Source: Jejuia pallidilutea (GTDB lineage Bacteria > Bacteroidota > Bacteroidia > Flavobacteriales > Flavobacteriaceae). From it: a stretch of DNA of 64,000 nt. Positions 26,828 to 35,881 of the stretch are shown here, in pieces. Made by a program: the position numbers and the translations under genes. Location: contig NZ_PVEO01000003.1 in the NCBI RefSeq assembly GCF_002973595.1, forward strand, positions 62,001 to 126,000, given 5' to 3'. The stretch's first letter is position 1. Every line of letters starts with the position of its first letter. Under the pieces are notes generated by a model. The model did no database searches, was not told the origin of the DNA, and saw nothing but the letters and a program-made list of their open reading frames with translations.

Positions 26828-27742
26828 ATGAAAAACTTATACTTACTCCTAGTTTTGTTTTGTTGTTTGAATTGTGACAATTCTGACAATAAAAATGAAC
26901 CCAGAATAGATCTAGAATTCTACGACAGTTTAATTTTTGATGGTGCTGAGAGAACATATTTTGTTCATTTACCGGCAAATTATAACGATACCAAAAAATA
27001 CCCGTTAATTTTTGCTATGCACGGTGGTGGTGTATTAGGTTATGAAGGTGTTATGGGACAATCTGAACTTTCTGAACTTTCAGATGATGAAAATTTTATT
27101 GTTGTTTATCCTGAAGGCATAAGAACCCTTGGGTTTAGAACTTGGAATGCTGGAGACTGTTGTCCATCGGCTACTTTATTAAACACTAACGATGTTGGAT
27201 TTATAGATGCCTTATTAGAAAAATTAAAAAATGAATTACCCATTGACGCAAAAAGAGTTTATGCAACTGGTTTTTCCAACGGCGGGCAATTAGCCTACAG
27301 ATTAGCAAATGAGTTGCCAAACAAATTTGCAGCCGTATCTTCGGTTGCGGGGGTGCTTCAAAGCTTTCCTTTTAATCCAACAAGAAATGTCCCTATAATT
27401 CACTTTCATTCTTATCTAGACCCAACTGCGCCTTACAATGGCGGATTGTCTGATGCCCCTAACATAAACAATAATTTTCCTTCGGTTGAAGATACTTTAA
27501 CGTTAATAGCGAATCAATATGGCTGTGATATTATTAAAGAAACGCTTTTTAGCAATTCAACCACTTATGATCATTTTAGATATTCAGACTGTAATGAAAA
27601 TGTTTTAATAGAATTATACGTTAGTAAAGACGGCAGTCATTCCTGGCCAGATGGACAAGCATTCTCTGGAGTTGAAATAACAAGACATTTTAATGCAAGC
27701 AAACTAATGTGGGATTTTTTTAAAAATTACCAATTAGAATAG
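26828..27742 (+). CDS. PHB-depolymerase/feruloyl-esterase-like lipoprotein (alpha/beta hydrolase, LpqC type)
   Basis: A 304-residue protein. The signal MKNLYLLLVLFCCLNC ends in a lipobox-like Cys, so it is probably membrane-anchored. The alpha/beta hydrolase core shows FAMHGGGVLG (oxyanion region), the nucleophile elbow GFSNGGQLAYRL, and the late His in DGSHSWPDG. The family includes polyhydroxybutyrate depolymerases and carbohydrate esterases (CE1); which activity applies cannot be told from sequence. WNAGDCC is a typical family motif. It is preceded by an AT-rich 226-base gap and appears monocistronic. Confidence 0.85.
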   Translation: MKNLYLLLVLFCCLNCDNSDNKNEPRIDLEFYDSLIFDGAERTYFVHLPANYNDTKKYPLIFAMHGGGVLGYEGVMGQSELSELSDDENFIVVYPEGIRTLGFRTWNAGDCCPSATLLNTNDVGFIDALLEKLKNELPIDAKRVYATGFSNGGQLAYRLANELPNKFAAVSSVAGVLQSFPFNPTRNVPIIHFHSYLDPTAPYNGGLSDAPNINNNFPSVEDTLTLIANQYGCDIIKETLFSNSTTYDHFRYSDCNENVLIELYVSKDGSHSWPDGQAFSGVEITRHFNASKLMWDFFKNYQLE

Positions 27743-27766
27743 GTGAAACTTTATTAAGAATGACGA

Positions 27767-28549
27767 TTATCTTCCAGGAAACGCTGCCTTACGCTTTTCT
27801 AAAAATGCAGTAGTGCCTTCTTGAAAATCTTCTGTTCCAAAGCAATTTCCAAACTCTGTGATTTCTGTTTGGTAACCGTTTTCGCCTTCTTTAAAATTAG
27901 CATTTACAGCTCTTATAGCGCCACTAATAGCTACAGAAGAATTTTTAATAATTTTTGCAGCAATGGTGTTACACAATTCTAAAAGTTCGTCTTGTGGTAC
28001 TACATGGTTTACCAAACCATAACCTAAGGCTTTGTTGGCATCTATCATACCCGCGGTCATAATCATTTCCATGGCACGCCCTTTCCCAACTAGTTGTGTT
28101 AACCGTTGTGTACCACCATATCCAGGAATTACGCCTAAGGATACTTCGGGTAAGCCCATTTTAGCATTATCGCTAGCTACTCTAAAATGGCAGGCCATAG
28201 CTAATTCTAACCCACCGCCAAGTGCAAAACCATTAACTGCTGCTATTACTGGTGTAGCAAGGTTATCTACAAAATCGAAAAGTATGTTTTGTCCGTTTGC
28301 TGCCAAATGTGTGCCTTCCTCTACTGTAAAATCTGCAAACTCACTAATATCTGCTCCTGCAACAAAGGCTTTTTCACCGCTACCTGTTACAACAATTACT
28401 TTAGTGGCTTTATCTTTATCTGCAGCCTTAAAAGCTTCATGTAATTCTTTAATGGTCTCTTGGTTTAAGGCATTAAGCTTTTTGGGGCGGTTTATAATAA
28501 TTGTAGTAATGTAGTTTTCTGAATTTACAATTAAGTTTTTATATGTCAT
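27767..28549 (-). CDS. Enoyl-CoA hydratase/isomerase family protein
   Basis: A 260-residue crotonase-fold protein. The oxyanion-hole loops are AFVAGADISEF and NGFALGGGLELAMACH, and the catalytic glutamates are expected in MGLPEVSLGVIPGYGGTQRL, which is present. It would hydrate 2-enoyl-CoA in fatty-acid or amino-acid breakdown. It follows the sensor kinase gene by 16 bases on the same strand, so the two are probably co-transcribed, although no functional link is evident. Confidence 0.94.
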   Translation of the reverse strand: MTYKNLIVNSENYITTIIINRPKKLNALNQETIKELHEAFKAADKDKATKVIVVTGSGEKAFVAGADISEFADFTVEEGTHLAANGQNILFDFVDNLATPVIAAVNGFALGGGLELAMACHFRVASDNAKMGLPEVSLGVIPGYGGTQRLTQLVGKGRAMEMIMTAGMIDANKALGYGLVNHVVPQDELLELCNTIAAKIIKNSSVAISGAIRAVNANFKEGENGYQTEITEFGNCFGTEDFQEGTTAFLEKRKAAFPGR

Positions 28550-28565
28550 TTTTTATCTATTTTTA

Positions 28566-30029
28566 TTAAGGTTCGTTTTTAGGAAACACCACTTTAAATA
28601 CAGTACCTCCACCAGCTTTTGTAGTAAAGGAAATAGTGCCTTTATAGGTTTCAACTATATTTTTTACCATGGCTAAACCAAGCCCCATTCCGCTACTTTT
28701 GGTAGTGAATTTAGGCTCAAATATTTTTTCTTTGTTTTCTTCTAAAACACCAATACCATTGTCGGCTACGGTTATAATAACATTAGCGTCGTTTTGTGCT
28801 ACATTTACTAAAACTTGAGGCGTTTTATCGTTAGGAATGGCTTGAATACCATTTTTAACCAAATTGGTAACTACTCTAATAAGCTGTGTTCTATCAAACT
28901 TTGCAATAATTTTATCAGTATCTGAAGTAAATATAATATACTTTTCATTAAATATATCGAGGGCAAGTTTAGTGATTTCTACAACATTAAGTGTTTCGTT
29001 TTGTTGTGCTGGCATTTTTGCGAAATTAGAAAATGCCGAAGCTATAGAGCTCATCGTATCAATTTGTTGTATTAGTGTTTTACTGTATTCTGCAACTTTG
29101 GTTGTAATATTTTCATCGTTAGGATCGAACTTTCTTTGAAAGTTTTGCACTGTAAGTCGCATTGGTGTTAACGGATTTTTAATTTCATGTGCCACTTGTT
29201 TTGCCATTTCACGCCATGCCTGCTCACGTTCGCTTCGTGCTAATTTTACTGCGCTATCCTCTAGTTCATCAATCATACTGTTGTAAGAATCTACAAGGGT
29301 TGAAATTTCCTGACTAGAATCTTCTATTACAATTTTTTCGTTACGTTTTTCCAATCGGGTTGCAATAATTTTATCGCTAATGGTTTTTAATGATTTTGTG
29401 ATGTATTTTGATAACAAAAATGCGATCCCAATGGCAATAATTAAAACAAATAAATAAGCGATACCTAACCTACCTAAAAATTCATTGAGTTCTTTTGATA
29501 GAAAATCGTCGCGTTCTAAATAGGGTAAATTTAAGATGGCCAAAGGCTTAAACTTATTATCGTAAATAAAAATGTAAGACGACTGGTATGTTTGCCCGTT
29601 TTCGGTAAGTTTATCTACATACCTATGGTCTGCTGTATTAGAAATGGCATTTAATATTTCTGTATCTATACATTTATCTTCTTCGTCAGGCTTTAAATCG
29701 GCTTTAGATGTAATAAGTAAATTACCTTCTAAATCGTAAAGGTTAATTTGTAATTTATGGATATCGGCAATACTACTTATTTCGTCTTTAAATATTAATG
29801 GAATATTTCTGGTTTTTACTTCCCAAGTATTTTGCCTGCCATTTAGCACCCGCTTTAAATGTGTTTTTATGTTTTGCTCTTTACGTTCTAATCGCTGTGT
29901 GTGATAATCGGTAGTTTCTTCGTTATATTGGTATATGGCTACCGCTGCAATAAGTACAGAAGCTATTAGTACCAGCACAATCATTACTATAAAGATGCGA
30001 GTGCGTAAAGAGAGTTTTCTTAATTTCAT
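28566..30029 (-). CDS. Membrane sensor histidine kinase (NtrY-like), no adjacent response regulator
   Basis: A 487-residue protein. Two membrane helices (about 12-32 and 190-210) flank a periplasmic sensor region of about 155 residues. A HAMP-like linker follows (about 212-262). The H box is EMAKQVAHEIKNPLTPMRL with the phosphorylated His, typical of the NtrY/AtoS-like class. The ATPase domain has N box LVKNGIQAIPND, G1 VADNGIGVLEENKEKIFEPKF and G2 SGMGLGLAMVK. No response regulator is encoded nearby. It is the first gene of an operon with the enoyl-CoA hydratase. The signal it senses is unknown. Confidence 0.92.
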   Translation of the reverse strand: MKLRKLSLRTRIFIVMIVLVLIASVLIAAVAIYQYNEETTDYHTQRLERKEQNIKTHLKRVLNGRQNTWEVKTRNIPLIFKDEISSIADIHKLQINLYDLEGNLLITSKADLKPDEEDKCIDTEILNAISNTADHRYVDKLTENGQTYQSSYIFIYDNKFKPLAILNLPYLERDDFLSKELNEFLGRLGIAYLFVLIIAIGIAFLLSKYITKSLKTISDKIIATRLEKRNEKIVIEDSSQEISTLVDSYNSMIDELEDSAVKLARSEREQAWREMAKQVAHEIKNPLTPMRLTVQNFQRKFDPNDENITTKVAEYSKTLIQQIDTMSSIASAFSNFAKMPAQQNETLNVVEITKLALDIFNEKYIIFTSDTDKIIAKFDRTQLIRVVTNLVKNGIQAIPNDKTPQVLVNVAQNDANVIITVADNGIGVLEENKEKIFEPKFTTKSSGMGLGLAMVKNIVETYKGTISFTTKAGGGTVFKVVFPKNEP

Positions 30030-30127
30030 TTTAATAATTAATGCATTAAAGATAGCAATAATCGCACCAAAGAAAGCACGGTAATATTTAAAAATGAATT
30101 AGTATTTAGTTAGCAGATAAGGTGCGT

Positions 30128-30282
30128 TAGGGATTGAAGTGGCATCCTTTTTAAAGTTTAGTAAGCTGATGAATTGAGTTTGCACCTTGTTTTTTCAAGA
30201 CTGCGTTGTCTTTAAATACTTGCAATAACGCTTTTAAAAAGATATAACGGAAAGCCCGACCCAACCTAAGGCGGGTAACGCC
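30128..30282 (+). repeat. Intergenic element with conserved ends (possible structured RNA), copy C
   Basis: It opens TAGGGATTGAAGTGGCATCC and closes GATATAACGGAAAGCCCGAC followed by CC, a short stem and GGGTAACGCC. About 100 bases of variable sequence lie between. This is the best-preserved of four copies. It sits between the DUF1501 gene's stop and the sensor kinase's start. The end blocks look familiar from Flavobacteriaceae intergenic regions, and the Flavo-1 RNA motif is a candidate to test. Confidence 0.65.
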
Positions 30283-30291
30283 AAAATTATT

Positions 30292-31482
30292 TTAAATAAA
30301 ATTTAACTGACTAAAGGATTTATTGAGTACTTTTTTATCATCTACCTCTAACCATTTATCTAGAACCGTGGCATAAATTGTTCTAAAATCTATTTCGAAT
30401 TTTAAATCGCCATTTTCATCTAAGTTGTTTAAGCTAGCCACATTATTATAAAACCCCTGTTTTTTTAGATTTTCACCTATAACAAAAACATTGTTTGCGG
30501 TTCCGTGGTCTGTACCAACACTGGCATTTTGTTTTACGCGACGCCCAAACTCTGAAAATGTTAATATTAGCGTATCCTTAAACGTGCCATTGTTTTTAAG
30601 ATCTTTTACAAAAGCCTCAATACCTTCAGCATATTGCTTTAGCAAACGTTTTTGCGTATTCAGTTGATTTGCATGTGTATCGAAACCATTTAGCGATGTA
30701 TAAAACACCTTGGTTTCTAATCCAGAATTTATAAACTGCGCCGTGGTTTTTAATTGCTTACCAAACTTGTTTTGCGGATATTCCTGCAACGAAGAAACCG
30801 TTTTACTTGTTTCATATATGTATTTTGCAGAAGATTGGGCCGCAATCATAGATTTGTATAAATACCCCAAGTTATGCTCGCTTAAATGCGTATCGTTTTG
30901 GTGGTTATAAATGTTTTTAAAGTAAGGGTCTCTAGCTAAGTTATAAAATGCTTTGGCGTCTTTAGTGGCTATAGCATTTATGGTTTCTCCTTTCATGGCA
31001 AGCGATAAGCTTTCGTCTATCTCAATGGCACTGTAAGGTTGTTTACCATAATTATCTAGATAGCGCCCTACCCATCCGCTTTGTGAGAATGTATCAGAAT
31101 CTGTTGCGGTTTGCCAGATATCCATGGACCTGAAATGAGAACGTACCGGATTGGGATAGCCTACATTGTTTATAATAGATAAATACCCTTTATCATAAAG
31201 TCGTTTTAAAGGCGTTAAACTAGGATTTAAACCAACCTCGTCCGTTAATTTTATCACATCGGTTTTAGCAATACTTAGCGTTGGGCGTTCTTTATAATAA
31301 ATGTCATTCCTAAAAGGCACAATAGTGTTTAGCCCATCGTTTCCACCTGAAAGTTGAATGATTACCAAACGTTTATACCCTAGCTTGTTGCTAGCTACTT
31401 CTTCAAAAGCCCTTACAAAACTAGGCACGAAAAATAAGCTACTGGCTAAGGATGACTGCTTTAAAAATTTTCTTCTGTCCAT
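30292..31482 (-). CDS. DUF1501 family exported protein
   Basis: From the ATG giving MDRRKFLKQSSLASSLFFVP the product has 396 residues; an ATG 6 bases upstream is less likely. The N-terminus looks like a Tat-type signal (RRKFLK). The DUF1501 domain, related to alkaline-phosphatase/sulfatase folds, is marked by IQLSGGNDGLNTIVP (start), SGWVGRYLDN and TFSEFGRRVKQNASVGTDHG (conserved metal-like Asp/His). The function is unknown. DUF1501 genes are typically paired with DUF1800 genes, as here: the DUF1800 gene is 101 bases upstream on the same strand. Confidence 0.92.
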   Translation of the reverse strand: MDRRKFLKQSSLASSLFFVPSFVRAFEEVASNKLGYKRLVIIQLSGGNDGLNTIVPFRNDIYYKERPTLSIAKTDVIKLTDEVGLNPSLTPLKRLYDKGYLSIINNVGYPNPVRSHFRSMDIWQTATDSDTFSQSGWVGRYLDNYGKQPYSAIEIDESLSLAMKGETINAIATKDAKAFYNLARDPYFKNIYNHQNDTHLSEHNLGYLYKSMIAAQSSAKYIYETSKTVSSLQEYPQNKFGKQLKTTAQFINSGLETKVFYTSLNGFDTHANQLNTQKRLLKQYAEGIEAFVKDLKNNGTFKDTLILTFSEFGRRVKQNASVGTDHGTANNVFVIGENLKKQGFYNNVASLNNLDENGDLKFEIDFRTIYATVLDKWLEVDDKKVLNKSFSQLNFI

Positions 31483-31589
31483 AAACAAATCATTTTTTTA
31501 GGAAAAATTCTGTATTTAGATTTCCTTATTTTCGGGATTGATAATTTTAACAGATACCCCGAAGTTATACATGGGCGAACTTCTTTTTA

Positions 31590-32978
31590 TTAACACATTT
31601 GATATTCGGGCAACGACATAAGCTGTATACAATACTCTTGCTTTGAAACTTTTTCTAAAGATTGCAAATACGCCTTAGCATTATCATTTATTTCACATGC
31701 TAAAATATGGGCACTCATATCACTTATCTTCACATGTTTAAAGTGTGTTTCAAAATAATTCCAATTAGTTTCTGTACTAAAGCGTTTACCATATTTTTTC
31801 TTGAATTGCTCTTTTTTGGTAGTCATCATTACGTCTTCATTTCCGTTTTTAACATTTGAAATATAAGCACTGTTTAACAACAATGAAGGCAGTTTTAAAC
31901 GGAGCACAATGGTATTGCTATCTATCCAATTTCGGCCACCTTTCCAGCCAGCAACATTTGGCGGATCTAATAAAGTTTGCCCCAACAAACGTTGCATATA
32001 AATTAACTGTTTTGGCTTTTTAAAATTGGTTGGCACCAGTGTTTTTATACCTACTAAAAACTCTATTGGCGATTTTATTTTATTCCCTAAGTTTTCTTCA
32101 TCATAAAACCAATCAGACATTAGCATGAATTTCATAACATTTTCAATATTGTAATCTTTATAAAATACATCTGCCATAGCTAATACATGGTTTTTATTAA
32201 CGCTATCGTTAACAAAATAGCTATATATCTTACTACAAATGTATGTGGCGCATTGTTTTTGCTCTAAAATTATATCGATAATATCTTCGCCAGTAAAATT
32301 ACCTGTTTTACCAAAAAAGGTTTTATTATTAGCGTCGTGCTGGCGTTTTCTAAACACAAAGTCGCCGTTTAAATTATGGGAATATCCTGTAAAAGCTTTG
32401 GCACTTTCTTTAATATCATTTTCGGTATAATGGCCTTCTCCCAAAGTGAATAATTCCATTAGCTCACGAGCAAAATTCTCGTTAGGCTTTTGCTTTTTAT
32501 TTTGTTTGGTATTAAGGTATTTTGTCATGGCCGCTTCTTTAGAAATGGCGTTTACAAACTCCCTAAAATTACCAAGTGCATGTTTGCGAAGTGTATTATT
32601 AAATTTTTGAATATATACGATGTTATTATCTTCACAAACAAAATGATTGGCCCAAAATAGGGTCATTTTTTCTCGAAGTACTTGTTCTGAAGTTGCAAGC
32701 CTATCAATCCAAGCGATGTTAAGTTCTATCTGCTTTTGTCGGCTTATTTTTTGAATTTTTCGTCGTACTTCTGGCTCTAACTTTTTCCCATTCATTGATG
32801 TGACGAAAACATCGGTTATCTCTGAAGTATCTACTTTAAGCGCTTTAAAAGACTGTGAAGTTTTAAAAATATGTTCAACAATTTTCTTCTTACTTTCTTT
32901 TGAGAGTTTATTAAGTTGGGATGGTAGAATTCCAAAGCCAATACGCCTGTATAAATGCTGAATGTGTTTCGCTTTCAT
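31590..32978 (-). CDS. DUF1800 family protein
   Basis: A 462-residue protein with the DUF1800 hallmarks: HLYRRIGFGILPSQL at the N-terminus, REKMTLFWANHFV, NENFARELMELFTLGEGHYT, and DPPNVAGWKGGRNWIDS. It is mostly helical. No signal peptide is evident from this start, and no earlier start is apparent. The family's function is unknown, but the tight pairing with DUF1501 across many phyla suggests a joint envelope role. It is the upstream gene of the pair. Confidence 0.92.
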   Translation of the reverse strand: MKAKHIQHLYRRIGFGILPSQLNKLSKESKKKIVEHIFKTSQSFKALKVDTSEITDVFVTSMNGKKLEPEVRRKIQKISRQKQIELNIAWIDRLATSEQVLREKMTLFWANHFVCEDNNIVYIQKFNNTLRKHALGNFREFVNAISKEAAMTKYLNTKQNKKQKPNENFARELMELFTLGEGHYTENDIKESAKAFTGYSHNLNGDFVFRKRQHDANNKTFFGKTGNFTGEDIIDIILEQKQCATYICSKIYSYFVNDSVNKNHVLAMADVFYKDYNIENVMKFMLMSDWFYDEENLGNKIKSPIEFLVGIKTLVPTNFKKPKQLIYMQRLLGQTLLDPPNVAGWKGGRNWIDSNTIVLRLKLPSLLLNSAYISNVKNGNEDVMMTTKKEQFKKKYGKRFSTETNWNYFETHFKHVKISDMSAHILACEINDNAKAYLQSLEKVSKQEYCIQLMSLPEYQMC

Positions 32979-33121
32979 ATGCTGAAAATTATAAACCTCA
33001 TCGATATTGATTACTAAGCTATTAGACTTAAATAAAGTAAAAAGGTTTAATCTTGTACATTAAGATATAAAAAACCGCTTCAGTTTTAAAACGTTTTCTA
33101 GATGTTACATTTTTTAGAAAC

Positions 33122-34675
33122 CTACAAATCAAACTTAATGCCCTGTGCCAATGGCAACTCAGTAGTATAGTTTATGGTATTGGTTTGTCTGCGCATGTAA
33201 ATTTTCCAAGCATCAGAGCCAGATTCACGACCACCTCCAGTATCTTTTTCCCCTCCAAAAGCACCACCTATTTCTGCACCCGAGGTTCCAATATTTACGT
33301 TGGCTATACCACAATCACTTCCCGCTACAGATAAAAAATGTTCTGCTTCACGAAGGTTGTTCGTCATAATAGCAGACGATAACCCTTGTGCAACATTGTT
33401 TTGAATAGCTATGGCATTTTCAATACCTCCAGAATATTTTAGCAAATATAAAACAGGGGCAAATGTTTCATGCTGTACAATTTTAAATTCTGGTTTAGCC
33501 TCTGCAATTGCAGGTTTAACGTAGCAACCACTTTCAAAACCTTCGCCTGAAAGTACACCGCCTTCAACAATTATGGTTCCGCCTTCTTCAACTACGTTTT
33601 TTAAGGCATTCTTATACATGTTTACCGCATCAGTATCAATTAAAGGCCCTACATGATTATTTTCATCTAGCGGATTCCCAATGCGCAATTGCTTGTAAGC
33701 ATCAACTACAGCATTTTTTACTTTATCGTAAATAGATTCGTGAATAATTAAACGGCGTGTTGAAGTGCAACGTTGTCCTGCAGTACCCACGGCTCCAAAA
33801 ACAGCTCCTATTACCGTCATTTTTATATCAGCATCAGGTGTTACAATTATAGCGTTATTGCCACCCAACTCTAAAAGCGATTTCCCTAAACGTCCTGCAA
33901 CTTCTTTAGCAACAATTTTGCCCATTCTAGTGGAACCGGTTGCAGAAATTAATGGAATTCTAGTATCCTTTGTCATAAATTCCCCCACTTTATAATCGCC
34001 ATTTATTAAGCACGAAATACCTTCTGGCAACTTATTTTTGGCGAAGACCTCTGCTGCTATGTTTTGACAAGCCACACCACATAATGGCACTTTTTCAGAA
34101 GGTTTCCACACACATACATCACCACAAACCCAAGCTAAAGCGGTATTCCACGACCAAACTGCCACAGGAAAATTAAAAGCTGAAATAATACCCACCACAC
34201 CAAGCGGATGATATTGCTCGTACATACGATGCCCAGGACGTTCGGAGTGCATGGTTAGTCCGTGAAGTTGTCTAGACAAACCAACGGCAAAATCGCAAAT
34301 ATCTATCATTTCCTGTACCTCGCCCAATCCTTCTTGGTAGCTTTTACCCATTTCATAAGACACCAACTTTCCTAAAGCCTCTTTCTTTTCGCGCAATTTA
34401 TCTCCAAACTGGCGTACAATATCTCCCCGCTGTGGTGCAGGCATACTCCGCCATATTTCAAAAGCAGACGTTGCAGCTTGCATTACTTTATTATAATCCT
34501 CTTTAGTCGTAGCTTTTACTTTTCCAATTAATGCACCATCAACTGGAGAATAGCTCTCAATAATTTCACCATTTGAAAACCTGTCTGAACCTGTTGAAGT
34601 ACCATCGTTTATGTTGTTTATACCTAAAATTTTAAGTGCGCTATCTATACCAAAATCGGTTGCTATTTTGCTCAT
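33122..34675 (-). CDS. Aldehyde dehydrogenase, ALDH7 / alpha-aminoadipic semialdehyde dehydrogenase type
   Basis: A 517-residue NAD(P)-dependent aldehyde dehydrogenase. Key sites: VVGIISAFNFPVAVWSWN (cofactor-binding Asn), SATGSTRMGKIV (Rossmann turn), LLELGGNNAIIV (general-base Glu), and GTAGQRCTSTRRL with the catalytic Cys. GQRCTSTRR and the C-terminal EIGGAFGGEKDTGGGRESGS are typical of ALDH7 enzymes, which oxidise alpha-aminoadipate semialdehyde in lysine breakdown. The gene stands alone and diverges from the isoaspartyl peptidase. Substrate assignment within the family is moderately sure. Confidence 0.9.
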   Translation of the reverse strand: MSKIATDFGIDSALKILGINNINDGTSTGSDRFSNGEIIESYSPVDGALIGKVKATTKEDYNKVMQAATSAFEIWRSMPAPQRGDIVRQFGDKLREKKEALGKLVSYEMGKSYQEGLGEVQEMIDICDFAVGLSRQLHGLTMHSERPGHRMYEQYHPLGVVGIISAFNFPVAVWSWNTALAWVCGDVCVWKPSEKVPLCGVACQNIAAEVFAKNKLPEGISCLINGDYKVGEFMTKDTRIPLISATGSTRMGKIVAKEVAGRLGKSLLELGGNNAIIVTPDADIKMTVIGAVFGAVGTAGQRCTSTRRLIIHESIYDKVKNAVVDAYKQLRIGNPLDENNHVGPLIDTDAVNMYKNALKNVVEEGGTIIVEGGVLSGEGFESGCYVKPAIAEAKPEFKIVQHETFAPVLYLLKYSGGIENAIAIQNNVAQGLSSAIMTNNLREAEHFLSVAGSDCGIANVNIGTSGAEIGGAFGGEKDTGGGRESGSDAWKIYMRRQTNTINYTTELPLAQGIKFDL

Positions 34676-34798
34676 TTATTATTGATTTACCAGTTAAATT
34701 GAAATTATTTACGAATATACCAATAAAAAGTCGATTTTATTAAATTTTGCTAATGATAAAATGAGTAACTTTAGTGCAATAAACAATAGCTCTTTTTT

Positions 34799-35848
34799 AT
34801 GAAAAATATCTTCTTTTATTTATGTACTATCACACTAATCTTTTCATGTAAAAATGAAGTGAAAATAGCACCCAATACTGAAGCAGAAACAACCGAAAAA
34901 ATACAATTCTCTATTGTAATACATGGTGGCGCAGGAACGATTAAAAAAGAAAATATGACTCCTGAAAAAGAAGCTGCTTATAAACAAAAGCTTGAAGAGG
35001 CTATTCGTGTTGGCTACACTATTTTAAAAAACGGCGGCACTAGTTTAGATGCTGTAGAAAAAACAATAAATGTTATGGAAGATTCGCCATTGTTTAACGC
35101 AGGAAAAGGTGCTGTGTTTACGCACGAAGGTTATAATGAACACGATGCGTCTATTATGGATGGCAAAACGCTAAATGCTGGAGCTTCAGCAGGAACTAAA
35201 ACTGTAAAGCACCCCATTAATTTGGCACGAGCCGTTATGGAAAACTCACCTCATGTAATGCTTTCTGGAAAAGGTGCCGAAGTCTTTGCAAAAGAACAAG
35301 GTTTAGAAATTGTAGACCCAAATTATTTCTATACCGAAAGTAGAATGAAATCTCTTGAGCGGGTTAAAGCTTCTGAAAACAATAAAATAGCCTCATTTTA
35401 TGATGAAACATTAAAAGATACTAAATTTGGAACTGTAGGTTGTGCCGCTTTAGATAAGCATGGTAATTTAGCCGCAGGCACCTCAACAGGCGGTATGACG
35501 AATAAACGCTGGGGACGCATAGGCGATGCGCCTATAATTGGGGCAGGCACGTACGCCAATAACACTACTTGCGCCGTATCTAGCACGGGTTGGGGAGAAT
35601 ACTTTATTCGAGGCATGGTAGCATACGATATTTCTGCACTAATGGCATACAAAGGACTTTCCTTAGCAGAAGCTTCAAAAGAAGTAATTCAAAATAAACT
35701 GCCTAGTATTGGAAACGGTGAAGGTAATGGTGGTATTATCGCTATTGATAAACATGGCAACATGGTAATGGAATTTAACACGTCTGGTATGTATCGCGCT
35801 TCCATGAATGATAAAGGTGAATTATATATTGGGATGTACAAGGATTAA
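34799..35848 (+). CDS. Isoaspartyl peptidase / L-asparaginase (Ntn hydrolase), lipoprotein
   Basis: A 349-residue precursor. A signal with lipobox (TLIFSC, Cys17) places it at the membrane. The mature enzyme starts with IVIHGGAGTI, the usual opening of the alpha subunit. The nucleophile Thr212 is in KFGTVGCAALD, where the precursor self-cleaves into two subunits. STGGMTNKRWGRIGDAPIIG and STTGWGE-like CAVSSTGWGEYF complete the active site. It removes isoaspartyl dipeptides or deamidates asparagine. It lies 33 bases before an S41 peptidase gene, so peptide salvage outside the cytoplasm is a plausible theme. Confidence 0.94.
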   Translation: MKNIFFYLCTITLIFSCKNEVKIAPNTEAETTEKIQFSIVIHGGAGTIKKENMTPEKEAAYKQKLEEAIRVGYTILKNGGTSLDAVEKTINVMEDSPLFNAGKGAVFTHEGYNEHDASIMDGKTLNAGASAGTKTVKHPINLARAVMENSPHVMLSGKGAEVFAKEQGLEIVDPNYFYTESRMKSLERVKASENNKIASFYDETLKDTKFGTVGCAALDKHGNLAAGTSTGGMTNKRWGRIGDAPIIGAGTYANNTTCAVSSTGWGEYFIRGMVAYDISALMAYKGLSLAEASKEVIQNKLPSIGNGEGNGGIIAIDKHGNMVMEFNTSGMYRASMNDKGELYIGMYKD

Positions 35849-35881
35849 TGCAACATTTTATATATTAACAAAAAAAGCTAA

